Assembly: GCA_965198325.1 (NCBI GenBank)
Contig: CBDAPE010000002.1
Coordinates: forward strand, 1-47,405
Reading direction: 5' to 3'
DNA from: CBDAPE01 sp965198325
GTDB lineage: Bacteria; Pseudomonadota; Alphaproteobacteria; UBA828; JAPUJA01
DNA: 47,405 nt
Made by a program: the position numbers and the translations under genes
Shown: positions 39,634-47,369 of the stretch, one piece after another
Layout of the letters: the number at the start of each line of letters is the position of its first letter
Position numbering within the stretch: position 1 is the stretch's first letter
Notes under the pieces: generated by a model
Seen by the model: the letters and a program-made list of their open reading frames with translations, nothing else
Told to the model about the DNA's origin: nothing
Databases searched by the model: none

Positions 39634-41114
39634 GGCGTCCCTCCGAGCAAGCTCTGCGCGATGCCCTGCGTGATCCCGATGGTCGCGTCGGTGTGAACGC
39701 CGAAATATAAGCAGGCCACGATGAGCAGCCCGCTCGGAACGAGCAGCACAAGTGGCGGTTCCTTGGCCTCCTTGGCCCGCTCGCTGGGGGCATGGAAGTA
39801 GGCCGCCTCGATTACCCGGCCGACATAGCCCAGTGCGAGCAGCGAGCCAACCAGAATGATCACGGCGACCGGCCAGAGATCCGCCTCGATTGCGGCCTTG
39901 ATGAGATACCACTTGCTGACGAAGCCGACTGTGAGCGGTACGCCGACCAGACTGAAGCCAGCGATCGTGATTCCCGCCATGGTGACGGGCATGGTCCGGC
40001 CCAGCCCGTGGAGGTCGGCGATGCGTAAGCCCGCGCCCAGCTTCAACGCGATCGCGCCGACCAGCATGAAGAGACCGCCCTTCATCAGGGCATGATTGAT
40101 CAGGTGAACCACTCCGCCGGTCAGACCGGTCTGGCTTGCGTAAGAAATGCCCAGCGCGATGTAGCCGATCTGGGCGACCGACGAATAGGCCAGCAGTCGC
40201 TTGACGTCCTGCTGGAAGAAGGCGACCAGCGAACCCGCGATGATAGCAATTAGCGCGAGTGGCATCAGGATGTAACCGAGCGGTAGGGTCTCGAAGGAGA
40301 ACTCGACGCCGAACACCGTGTAAACGAAGCGGAGCAGCATGTACGCGCCCACCTTGGTCGCCGTCGCAGCGAGGAACGCGGACACGGCAGCCGGCGCGTA
40401 GGTATAGGCGTCGGGCAGCCAGAGGTGCAGGGGAAAAAGCGCGAGCTTGAGGCAAATCCCGACGGTGAGAAAGGCAAAGGCCATCTGGACGGTCCGGGTG
40501 CCATAGACGGGGGGCAGGCGCTGGGCAAGGTCGGCAATGTTCAGGGTGCCCGTCATCATGTAGAGCAGCCCGATTCCAATAAGGATGAGGGTCGCGCCGA
40601 TCGTGCCCAGGACGAGGTACTGGTAGGCGGCGCGTAGTGCCCGGCGGTCGCGATGCTGGGCCACCAGGACATAGGTCGCGAGCGAGCTGATTTCGAGAAA
40701 TACGTAGATGTTGAAGGCATCGCCCGTCGCCACGATGCCGAGCAATCCGGTCAGGCAGAGCAGAAAGATGGCGTAGAAGAGCGCGCGTCGGATCTCGCCG
40801 ATCTGCAGCGACAGTGTCCGTAGGGAATAGGGCAACACGACGGCGGCGACGCCCGATACGATCACAAGAACGAAGGCACTGAGATAGTCGATTCGATATT
40901 CGATGCCGAAGGGCGCGACCCAGCCTCCCAGCGCGTAGGAAAACGTACCGCTGGCCTCGACCTGCAAGAGCATTAGGATCGCGATCGCGAAGCAGGCCCA
41001 GGCGGCGGCGCTGGCGACGAGCCAGGCGATCGTGCCGCGCTGGACGAGCACGCAGACCGGTGCGGCGATCAGGGGGATTGCCACCTGAAGGATGGGAAGA
41101 TGATCGGCGATCAT
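39630..41114 (-). CDS. mnhD: Mrp/Mnh antiporter subunit D (NuoN/M-like)
   Basis: This 494-residue protein is the canonical MnhD: IPLIAAPVCVLVQRG at the start, FLEISSLATYVLVAQHRDRR (helix-5 glutamate), GICLKLALFPLHLWLPDAYT, YAPAAVSAFLAATATKVGAY, YSSVAQIGYIALGISYAS and GFSLVGVPLTVGFVSKWYLI. It forms one of the ion channels of the multi-subunit Na+(K+)/H+ antiporter. It overlaps mnhC by four bases (ATGA) and its downstream neighbour by four. Confidence 0.9.
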   Translation of the reverse strand: MIADHLPILQVAIPLIAAPVCVLVQRGTIAWLVASAAAWACFAIAILMLLQVEASGTFSYALGGWVAPFGIEYRIDYLSAFVLVIVSGVAAVVLPYSLRTLSLQIGEIRRALFYAIFLLCLTGLLGIVATGDAFNIYVFLEISSLATYVLVAQHRDRRALRAAYQYLVLGTIGATLILIGIGLLYMMTGTLNIADLAQRLPPVYGTRTVQMAFAFLTVGICLKLALFPLHLWLPDAYTYAPAAVSAFLAATATKVGAYMLLRFVYTVFGVEFSFETLPLGYILMPLALIAIIAGSLVAFFQQDVKRLLAYSSVAQIGYIALGISYASQTGLTGGVVHLINHALMKGGLFMLVGAIALKLGAGLRIADLHGLGRTMPVTMAGITIAGFSLVGVPLTVGFVSKWYLIKAAIEADLWPVAVIILVGSLLALGYVGRVIEAAYFHAPSERAKEAKEPPLVLLVPSGLLIVACLYFGVHTDATIGITQGIAQSLLGGTP

Positions 41115-41473
41115 TTCCTGGGACCGTTCGAATCGAGCTCCTGGATTTCGTCTTCTTCGACGGTGCCGTAGGCCTTCTTGATCCGCACGACGAGCGCAAG
41201 CCCCACCGCCGTCGTCGCCACCGAGACGACGATGGCAGTCAGGATGAGGACGTGGGGCAGGGGATTGCTGTAGATCTCGACCCCCTCGACCAGGATCGGC
41301 GCCGTGCCACCCGTGACCTTGCCGATGGCGATATAGAGCAGGAACACGGCGGTCTGAAAGATCGTCAGGCCGACCAGCTTCTTGACCAGGTTGCCCCGCG
41401 CGATGACGACATAGAACCCCAGCATCATCAGGACAATGCTGATCCAGTAGTGGTAGTGACCGAGTAGGTCCAT
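41111..41473 (-). CDS. mnhC: Mrp/Mnh antiporter subunit C (NuoK-like)
   Basis: This 120-residue protein with three membrane helices is of the NuoK/MnhC family: YHYWISIVLMMLGFYVVIAR, NLVKKLVGLTIFQTAVFLLY and NPLPHVLILTAIVVSVATTA, which includes the usual DPLPQALVLTAIVI-like block. It lies one base after mnhB and overlaps mnhD by four. Confidence 0.9.
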   Translation of the reverse strand: MDLLGHYHYWISIVLMMLGFYVVIARGNLVKKLVGLTIFQTAVFLLYIAIGKVTGGTAPILVEGVEIYSNPLPHVLILTAIVVSVATTAVGLALVVRIKKAYGTVEEDEIQELDSNGPRK

Positions 41474-41474
41474 C

Positions 41475-41897
41475 TCAGCGCCTGCTTGCGAAGGCGTAGA
41501 AAATCGATGTGATCACGGTCGCCACCGTGATCCCGACACCGAACTCGACGGCCAGGATGCCGATATGGTTGCCGTGGGCGAGGCCGTGCTCGCCATGGCC
41601 GAAGGCACCGTATTCGAGATAGTTCCCGCCCAGCACCATCGCCGCGACGCCGGTGAGCGCAAAGATCAAGACGCCGCAGGGCACCAGGATCAGCAGAACG
41701 CGCCAGCCGAGCACCCGGAGCGCCGTGTCGGGATCGAACACCAGGGTGTAGAGCACGAACGCCGAGGCGAATATCACGCCCGCCTGAAAGCCGCCGCCAG
41801 GCCCGTAATCGCCGTGCATCTGGACGTAGAGCGCGAACAGCAGGATGACGGGACAGAGCAGCTTCGCGACCACCCGCAGGATGAGGAAATCCTTCAT
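41475..41897 (-). CDS. mnhB: Mrp/Mnh antiporter subunit B
   Basis: This 140-residue membrane protein is of the MnhB family. It has the signature YVQMHGDYGPGGGFQAGVI and four hydrophobic segments, with GNHIGILAVEFGVGITVATV at the end. ATG lies in a four-base overlap with the preceding gene. Confidence 0.9.
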   Translation of the reverse strand: MKDFLILRVVAKLLCPVILLFALYVQMHGDYGPGGGFQAGVIFASAFVLYTLVFDPDTALRVLGWRVLLILVPCGVLIFALTGVAAMVLGGNYLEYGAFGHGEHGLAHGNHIGILAVEFGVGITVATVITSIFYAFASRR

Positions 41898-42466
41898 GGC
41901 CGTTTTCTGCGTCGCCAGCGCGGCAGGCGGCCGATCAGCAGCAGGACACCGACACCCGCCGTGAAGATCACCGTGACTTCGCCCAGCGTGTCGTAACCCC
42001 GGTAGGAGGCGAGAACGGCTGTCACCAGGTTGGGCACGCCCGTCTGTTCCGCGGTATTCTCGATATAGTAGGGCGCGACATGCTGATGGGCCGGTGCGCT
42101 GATATCGCCGAACAAGGGGGTATCCACCGTGCCGTGGATCAGCGCCGCGCCGGTCACGGCGACGACCAGCAGGGGAATCCAGGGATTGCGGGTCGGCTTC
42201 CTCTCGCGCGAGCCGATCAAGACTAGCGCGCCAAGCAAGAGCACGGTCGTGATCCCGGCGCCGACGGCGGCTTCCGTGAACGCGACGTCGACGGCATCGA
42301 GACGCACCCAGAGTCCCGCCATTACGAGGCTGTAGAGACTCGAGAGCATGACCACGGCGACCAGGTTCCGGATCCGGATGATTCCGATCGTCAGAATTAC
42401 CAGCAGGGACAGCAGGATGATATCGAGATAGGCCTGAATTAGTCCGTATCCTTCTTCTTGGTCCAC
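41894..42466 (-). CDS. DUF4040/MbhE-type subunit corresponding to the C-terminal part of MnhA
   Basis: This 190-residue membrane protein has an N-terminal DUF4040 region, MLSSLYSLVMAGLWVRLDAV followed by DVAFTEAAVGAGITTVLLLG, and a C-terminal MbhE-like part, YRGYDTLGEVTVIFTAGVGV. In ordinary Mrp operons these parts form the tail of MnhA or the front of MnhAB fusions. Here they are a stand-alone protein, as in Mbh and Mbx/Mbs respiratory complexes. Its start overlaps the mnhG 3' end by 28 bases; later starts are possible. Confidence 0.85.
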   Translation of the reverse strand: MDQEEGYGLIQAYLDIILLSLLVILTIGIIRIRNLVAVVMLSSLYSLVMAGLWVRLDAVDVAFTEAAVGAGITTVLLLGALVLIGSRERKPTRNPWIPLLVVAVTGAALIHGTVDTPLFGDISAPAHQHVAPYYIENTAEQTGVPNLVTAVLASYRGYDTLGEVTVIFTAGVGVLLLIGRLPRWRRRKRP

Positions 42467-42750
42467 GGCTTCTCACCGCTCAGGAGAGCTGCGTGGGCCA
42501 GCGCGTAGCTCGAGGTCGGGCTGGTTATAAGCAGGAACACCAGGATGAGCACGAGCTTGACGGTTACGAAGCTGATCCCACTCTGGAGCATCAGTCCGGT
42601 GAGCAGCAAGCCGGCGCCCATCGTGTCGGTCATGCCGGCGGGATGCAGCCGGGTAAAGAAATCGGGCATGCGAAGCAACCCGATGCCGCCGGCGATCACG
42701 AAGAACGCGCCCCCGATGATCAGGATCCAGCTGAAGACGGCGACAATCAT
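42439..42750 (-). CDS. mnhG: Mrp/Mnh antiporter subunit G
   Basis: This 103-residue protein with three helices is of the MnhG/PhaG family: GGAFFVIAGGIGLLRMPDFF followed by TRLHPAGMTDTMGAGLLLTG, the family hallmark. ATG lies in a four-base overlap with mnhF. Confidence 0.9.
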   Translation of the reverse strand: MIVAVFSWILIIGGAFFVIAGGIGLLRMPDFFTRLHPAGMTDTMGAGLLLTGLMLQSGISFVTVKLVLILVFLLITSPTSSYALAHAALLSGEKPWTKKKDTD

Positions 42751-43025
42751 CGTTCGCTCCTTCGGCGGAAGTGGCCGCGCTGGAACAGCTTGAGTACGGC
42801 GACGGTGGCGATGAAGTTGATCAGCGCGTAGACCAGGGCAATGTCGAGAAAGTCGGGTCGGCCCATCAGGAATCCGACCGCCGCGAGCAGCAGCACGGTC
42901 TTGGTGCCGAAGCTGTTCACCGAGAGCACCCGGTCGTAGATGCTCGGGCCCAGAAGGGCGCGGGTCAGCGCCAGCACCATGCTCACGATGATGGCCGCGC
43001 AAGCCGCCATGTAGAGGTCCGTCAT
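42747..43025 (-). CDS. mnhF: Mrp/Mnh antiporter subunit F
   Basis: This 92-residue protein with three helices is of the MnhF family, with RALLGPSIYDRVLSVNSFGT and the conserved aspartates in GRPDFLDIALVYALINFIAT. It overlaps mnhE and mnhG by four bases each (ATGA). Confidence 0.9.
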   Translation of the reverse strand: MTDLYMAACAAIIVSMVLALTRALLGPSIYDRVLSVNSFGTKTVLLLAAVGFLMGRPDFLDIALVYALINFIATVAVLKLFQRGHFRRRSER

Positions 43026-43498
43026 GGCTTCGCCTCAATACGCGTCACCCGGCGATCCATTTCGCCCCCGCGCAACTCGTCTAGTCCCTTGTGGGTCAGC
43101 GCGTGGACCTCGATCTCGTCCGCGGTCACGTCGGTGGTCACCGTACCCGGGGTCAGTGTGATCGAGTTGGCGTAAATGACCCGGGACAGGTCGGTGTGTT
43201 GGGTCGTCGGAAGCCGTTCATGGCTCGGGTCGATGGGCAGGTGGGGGTGAAGCACGCGCCAGGCGACGTCAAAGTTCGCCTTGACCACCTGGACCGTGAG
43301 CCACACCCAGTAAACCGGCATCCGCAGGGTGAGTTGAACCGGATGGCCCTCGTGGTCGATCACGTCCATGCGGTGAGCGATGTAGACCACGAGGGCGCAG
43401 CAAATGGCGCCCGCAATCAGCAGGAACGGCGTGAATAGTCCCGATAGTGCGATCCAGATGCCGCAGAGCACCAAAAACAGACTGACTGCGCGAAACAA
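43022..43498 (-). CDS. mnhE: Mrp/Mnh antiporter subunit E
   Basis: This protein of about 158 residues is of the MnhE family. It has two or three N-terminal hydrophobic segments and a cytoplasmic part with YANSITLTPGTVTTDVTADE and IEVHALTHKGLDELRGGEMD, the family signature. I chose TTG at 43498 because GGGAG lies 6 bases upstream and the length then fits; a frame open to 43549 would add unrelated residues. It is the first gene of the operon and follows the candidate promoter at 43587-43615. Confidence 0.88.
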   Translation of the reverse strand: MFRAVSLFLVLCGIWIALSGLFTPFLLIAGAICCALVVYIAHRMDVIDHEGHPVQLTLRMPVYWVWLTVQVVKANFDVAWRVLHPHLPIDPSHERLPTTQHTDLSRVIYANSITLTPGTVTTDVTADEIEVHALTHKGLDELRGGEMDRRVTRIEAKP

Positions 43499-43586
43499 GG
43501 CGCTCTCCCTGGCCTGACAACCGTGGAATCCTGTACCGGGCCCCAGCACCTGGCCGGCTCGGCGGACGACGAATCACTCGCTGGAT

Positions 43587-43615
43587 AATCTACGTTGGGC
43601 TCGGTGGCGGCTCAA
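43587..43615 (-). promoter_or_regulatory. candidate sigma-70 promoter of the mnh operon
   Basis: On the minus strand TTGAGC (plus 43610-43615), 17 bases and TAGATT (plus 43587-43592) lie about 90 bases before the mnhE start. Each box matches four of six consensus bases. Confidence 0.4.
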
Positions 43616-43670
43616 GATCAATCGGCTTCGCCCCACGAGCTTTCGATATGATCGGTAAGTCACTCGCGCG

Positions 43671-44588
43671 TCAGCGACCGCGTGCAAGCACGCCGGTCTC
43701 GACTGGCGTCGCTCCGATCAGCCAGTTCCGGAACGCTGCGATTTTAGGCCGATCGGCGGTTTTCTCAGGTGCGACGATGTAGTAGGCGCCCTGGTCGCCC
43801 AGCGTCATGTCGAACGGGACGATCAGCCGGCCGCTCTCGACCTCCCGTTCGATAAGCGTCGACCAGCCGATCGCAACTCCCTGGCCGTCGATCGCGGCTT
43901 CCATGGCGGTCAATTCATCCTCGAAGATTAGTCCCTTCGTCGGATCCACGACATCCTCGACGCCCACCGCGGTCAACCACATGTGCCAGTCCTGGGGCCA
44001 GCCGGTCGCATGGAGGAGGGTGAAGTGAGCGAGATCCTCGGGCCTCTCGAGGCGCCGACGGCTGTCGAGCAGCTTCGGGCTGCAGATCGGAAAGACGGCC
44101 TCGCGCACCAGCAGGTCGGTGCGCAGACCCGGCCAGTCGCCGCGTCCCCAGCGGATCGCCAGGTCCACGTCGTCGCGGGAGAAATCGATCAGCTCGGTCG
44201 ACGTGGTGATTCGCACGGATATGTCCGGATTGGCCTCCTGGAATCCGGCAAGCCGAGGCACGAGCCATTTCATGGCGAAAGAGGCCGTGGTCGCGACCGT
44301 GAGCGTGCCGCTCTCGTCGCGCCGGTAGAGCCGTTCGGTCGCCTCTTGCAGGCCCTCAAAGGCGATGCGCACCGCAGGCAGGTAGTCTTGGGCCGATTCG
44401 GTCAGCAACAGGCGTCGGTTGCGCCGGATGAAAAGCGGCATGCCGAGCTCGTCTTCGAGCCGTTTGATCTGATGGCTCACCGCGGTCTGGGTCACGTTGA
44501 GCTCTTCGGCGGCCTCGGTGAAGCTCAGATGACGCGCCGCGGCATCGAAGGCGCGCAAGCCGTTGAGGGATGGCAATCGTTGAGTCAT
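43671..44588 (-). CDS. LysR-type transcriptional regulator, GcvA-like
   Basis: This 305-residue LTTR opens TQRLPSLNGLRAFDAAARHL. The winged helix-turn-helix is SFTEAAEELNVTQTAVSHQI then KRLEDELGMPLF. The effector domain starts near residue 90 (GTLTVATTASFAMKWLVPRL), and FEDELTAMEAAIDGQGVAIG is the GcvA-subgroup signature. ATG at 44588 is the homologous start; the frame stays open to 44669, but that part covers the palindrome and AT-rich promoter region. No ribosome site precedes the ATG, and a TATAAT box ends only 6 bases before it, so a leaderless message is possible. It is divergent from the DUF1127 gene. Confidence 0.88.
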   Translation of the reverse strand: MTQRLPSLNGLRAFDAAARHLSFTEAAEELNVTQTAVSHQIKRLEDELGMPLFIRRNRRLLLTESAQDYLPAVRIAFEGLQEATERLYRRDESGTLTVATTASFAMKWLVPRLAGFQEANPDISVRITTSTELIDFSRDDVDLAIRWGRGDWPGLRTDLLVREAVFPICSPKLLDSRRRLERPEDLAHFTLLHATGWPQDWHMWLTAVGVEDVVDPTKGLIFEDELTAMEAAIDGQGVAIGWSTLIEREVESGRLIVPFDMTLGDQGAYYIVAPEKTADRPKIAAFRNWLIGATPVETGVLARGR

Positions 44589-44594
44589 GAGTGA

Positions 44595-44600
44595 ATTATA
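44595..44600 (-). promoter_or_regulatory. candidate -10 box of the LysR gene (leaderless start)
   Basis: TATAAT on the minus strand is a perfect -10 hexamer 6 bases before the ATG at 44588, so transcription would start at or next to the A of ATG. No proper -35 at 17 bases is evident; TTTACA lies at a 14-base spacing. Confidence 0.45.
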
Positions 44601-44618
44601 CATGATATTTATCATGTA
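44599..44618. promoter_or_regulatory. perfect 20-bp palindrome, likely LysR operator
   Basis: TACATGATA-TT-TATCATGTA is a perfect inverted repeat with 9-base arms and a 2-base centre. It lies in the divergent gap between the LysR gene and the DUF1127 gene and overlaps the LysR -10 box. Such a T-rich/A-rich dyad is the usual binding site of a LysR protein that represses its own gene and controls the divergent one. Confidence 0.65.
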
Positions 44619-44637
44619 AAAGATGAAAAACTGTCGT

Positions 44638-44666
44638 TTGTGAGATTTAAGAAAATACCTTATAAA
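44638..44666 (+). promoter_or_regulatory. sigma-70 promoter of the DUF1127 gene
   Basis: TTGTGA (44638-44643), a 17-base spacer and TATAAA (44661-44666) lie 33 bases before the ATG at 44700, in an AT-rich stretch that stands out from the GC-rich surroundings. The spacing is ideal. Confidence 0.65.
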
Positions 44667-44699
44667 CAAGGCAATTAGATTTCATATCGGAGAAAGATC

Positions 44700-44894
44700 A
44701 TGACCATTTTCACCGACACGTATATGAGAAATTGCTCTCAGAGAGGCAGCGTTTCTGCGGCGCTGTTCTGGTTGAACGAATGGCGCGGCCGGGTGCGCTG
44801 GCGCAAGAGCCTCACGCGGCTCACCGAATGGCAGCTCGACGACATCGGATTGCTGTCAACGGCGGAGCAAAAAGCGACCGCCGTGGCGGAGTAA
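44700..44894 (+). pseudogene. DUF1127 small protein interrupted by IS21
   Basis: ATG 44700 has GGAG 7 bases upstream. The product contains the DUF1127 core: RKSLTRLTEWQLDDIGL, an arginine-rich helix ending in the family hallmark L-x-D-I-G-L. Native coding ends at about 44851, where IS21 begins; the last 14 codons (after DDIGL) are read from the IS end and stop at 44894. DUF1127 proteins are short RNA- or regulator-binding proteins involved in phosphate, stress and small-RNA control. The truncated one keeps most of the core, so partial activity cannot be excluded. Confidence 0.75.
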
Positions 44895-45044
44895 AAAGGG
44901 ACCACCTGGCGGCTGCGGGCTTGTCCCCGTAGTCCATGGGCGGGCCCCGCGCGCAACGCGACGTGCCCTCAACAGGCTGACGCGGCGGTGCGCGCGGGGG
45001 GGACCTGTGGGCCCACGGGGTCAAGCGAGGGCTGGGTGGTCGGT

Positions 45045-45806
45045 TCAGTTCGCCGTCGGGGTTTGACGCCTGCGGCTCTGGTTGAGCTGATAGCTGTCGC
45101 CGTTCATCTCGAGGATGTTGACGTGGTGGGTGAGGCGGTCGAGCAGCGCGCCGGTCAGGCGTTCGGAGCCGAACACCTCGGTCCATTCGTCGAACGGCAG
45201 GTTGGTGGTGACCAGGGTCGCGCCGCGCTCGTAGCGTTGGCTGAACACCTCGAACAGGAGTTCGGCTCCGGTCTTGGACAGCGGCACGAAGCCGAGTTCG
45301 TCGATGATCAGAAGCTTGTAGGTGGCGAGCTTCTTCTGGAACCTCAGCAGCTGCTTGTCATCGCGGGCCTCGATGAGCTCGTGGACCAGCGCGGCGGTGA
45401 TGAAGCCGACCGAGAGGCCCTTCTGGCAGGCCGCCAAGCCGAGACCGAGGGCGATGTGGGTCTTGCCGGTGCCGCTGTTGCCGAGCGCGATGAGGTTCTC
45501 GCGGCGCTCGATGTACGCGCAGCGGGCGAGCTCCAGGACCAACGTCTTGTTGAGCGAGGGGATGACCTTGAAATCGAAGCTATCGAGGCTCTTGATCACG
45601 GGGAAGCGCGCCGCCTTGATCCGCCGCTCGACCATGCGGCGCTCGCGGTCGATCAGCTCAAGCTCGGCCAGACGCAAGAGATAGCGAACGTGGTCGACGC
45701 CTTCAGAGGCGCACTGCCGGGCGATCTTGTCGTACTCTCGCAGGAAGGTCGGAAGCTTGAGCGTCTTGAGGTGGTGGGCGAGCAGCAGCTGTGGTGCGTC
45801 GGTCAT
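45045..45806 (-). CDS. istB: IS21 helper ATPase IstB
   Basis: This 253-residue AAA+ protein starts at ATG 45806 in an ATGA overlap with istA (MTDAPQLLLAHHLKTLKLPT). It has Walker A ALGNSGTGKTHIALGL, Walker B YKLLIIDELGFVPLS, sensor TLVTTNLPFDEWTEVFG and the arginine-finger region SERLTGALLDRLTHHVNIL. It assembles on DNA and recruits the IstA transposase to the target. The frame is open to 45926, but that part would overlap istA in a different reading and is not homologous. Confidence 0.9.
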   Translation of the reverse strand: MTDAPQLLLAHHLKTLKLPTFLREYDKIARQCASEGVDHVRYLLRLAELELIDRERRMVERRIKAARFPVIKSLDSFDFKVIPSLNKTLVLELARCAYIERRENLIALGNSGTGKTHIALGLGLAACQKGLSVGFITAALVHELIEARDDKQLLRFQKKLATYKLLIIDELGFVPLSKTGAELLFEVFSQRYERGATLVTTNLPFDEWTEVFGSERLTGALLDRLTHHVNILEMNGDSYQLNQSRRRQTPTAN

Positions 45807-47302
45807 GCACGGAGCCCCGGCAGCAGGCTCATGTACGACTTGGCAGACGTGGTCGCGACCCGGGCGCGCGGCAGGTACGGATAGACCTCGAGGTTGAGCC
45901 GGGGCGGCCGCCGCTCGATGCGGCACAGCACCAGGTGCTTGACGGCATCGAAGCCGATGGCGCCGATCCTGAGCGCATCGTCGACCGCTGCCGTCAGCTC
46001 CTCGAGCCGGAAGCTCTCCAGCAGACGGAGCACCTGGACGTACTCGCGCTTGCCTGCCTTGCCCATGCGAGCTTCGAGGAGGCGTCGCAGGGTGATGAAG
46101 CTATCGGGCAGGTCCCAGCCCGCCAACGGCGCGGCCTGGTCGAGGGCGCCGATCTTCTGCTCGGTCAAGGGCAGGTAATGCAGCGGGTCGAAGATCAGGT
46201 CCGCGCTGTCATAGGACCGGCGGTGCCGGGCGATCACTTCGGCGCCGCAAGAGATCATCACCTCGTCGACATAGCCGCGGATCAGCACCTCGCGGTGCCC
46301 GTATGCTACGGGCACCGAGTAGTCGTGGCCGCGGTAACGCACCAGCGACAGTGAGCTCGCCCTTCCGGGACGCTTGTCGCAGGCATCATAGGGAGCAGGC
46401 GGCAATGGCAAGAGCACTTGACGGTCCCGTTCGAGGCGCTCGCTGATGGTTTCCTTGTGACCCCGCAGCCGTGCGGCCCGGCGCCGGCAACACCGTTCGG
46501 CGAGAGCACCGTTGAGAGCCTCGAAGCTCTCGGCCCGCGGGATCGGGACCAGGAAGTCCCGCCGGATGAAGCCAACCAGTCCCTCGACTTTGCCCTTGTC
46601 ATTCCCCTTGCCCGGTCGGCCGAACCTGTCCTCGAACAGATAGTGGGATTGCAACTCCGTGAAGACGCGCGTTCGCGGCCGCTTGCCATCTCCCAGGACC
46701 CGGGCAACAGCCAGCTTGGTGTTGTCGTACAGGATGGATGTGGGAACGCCGCCGAAGAAGGCAAATGCCGCATTGTGACCATCGCAAAAGGCCTCGGTCG
46801 TCTCCGCCGGATAGGCTTTCACAAAACAACCATCGCTGTGGGGAAGGTCGAAGGCAAGGAAGTGGACCTTGCGCGACACGCCGCCGATCACCGCCATCGC
46901 CTCACCGAAGTCCGCCTGGGCGTGACCGGGGGAATGGACGAGCGGCACAAACACCTCACGTGACCGAAGCCGCCGCTCGCGAACGGAGTCCTTCACGATG
47001 GTGTACCCGCCCGTAAAGCCGTACTCGTCCCGGAGACGGTCGAAGATGCGCTTTGCAGTGTGCCGTTGTTTGCGGTGACTGGTCCGATCATCCTCCAGGA
47101 TCCGATCGATGATCCCCGTGAACGGATCCAGCTTCGGTCGCCGGGGCGGCGTGCTTCGGCGATATCCTGGCGGCACCGAGAACGACAGCATCTTGCGGAC
47201 CGTCTTGCGGTCCACACCAAACACCCGCGACGCCTCGTGGACGCTCATCCTATCGACACGGCACGCCCGCCGAACCCGTGCGTACAAATCCACTCGATAC
47301 AT
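45803..47302 (-). CDS. istA: IS21 transposase IstA
   Basis: This 499-residue DDE transposase has an N-terminal helix-turn-helix (SVHEASRVFGVDRKTVRKML). In the catalytic core the acids are seen as HAQADFGEAM (D), SILYDNTKLAV (D) and GNDKGKVEGLVGFIRR (E). The C-terminal Mu-type beta-barrel contains YRGHDYSVPVAYGHREVLIR. A G-rich run stands directly before ATG 47302. It appears intact. Confidence 0.92.
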   Translation of the reverse strand: MYRVDLYARVRRACRVDRMSVHEASRVFGVDRKTVRKMLSFSVPPGYRRSTPPRRPKLDPFTGIIDRILEDDRTSHRKQRHTAKRIFDRLRDEYGFTGGYTIVKDSVRERRLRSREVFVPLVHSPGHAQADFGEAMAVIGGVSRKVHFLAFDLPHSDGCFVKAYPAETTEAFCDGHNAAFAFFGGVPTSILYDNTKLAVARVLGDGKRPRTRVFTELQSHYLFEDRFGRPGKGNDKGKVEGLVGFIRRDFLVPIPRAESFEALNGALAERCCRRRAARLRGHKETISERLERDRQVLLPLPPAPYDACDKRPGRASSLSLVRYRGHDYSVPVAYGHREVLIRGYVDEVMISCGAEVIARHRRSYDSADLIFDPLHYLPLTEQKIGALDQAAPLAGWDLPDSFITLRRLLEARMGKAGKREYVQVLRLLESFRLEELTAAVDDALRIGAIGFDAVKHLVLCRIERRPPRLNLEVYPYLPRARVATTSAKSYMSLLPGLRA

Positions 47303-47369
47303 CCCCCCGCCTTCCAGTCAGAGTAACTCTGACCGAAGGCTATAGACGGTCCCTTTTTGGTCCGCCACA

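Larger units (their letters stand above)
44854..47369 (-). mobile_element. complete IS21-family insertion sequence
   Basis: This element of about 2.5 kb has istA and istB on the minus strand. The tips are TGTCAACGGCGGAGC at 44854 and, read inward from 47369, TGTGGCGGACCAAAAAGGGA; related blocks recur just inside (for example GGCGGAGTAAAAAGGGACC at 44884), which is typical of IS21 multi-site ends. CGGAT occurs next to both ends (44846-44850 and 47372-47376) and could be part of the target duplication, in which case the true ends lie 2-3 bases further out. The exact ends are therefore uncertain by a few bases. It interrupts a DUF1127 gene. Confidence 0.88.

Noticed and set aside
39634..41199. 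Extension of the second antiporter channel gene upstream to 41199
   Set aside because: The extra frame is an Arg/Pro-rich shadow of mnhD. The GTG at 39633 in a GTGA overlap is the natural start.
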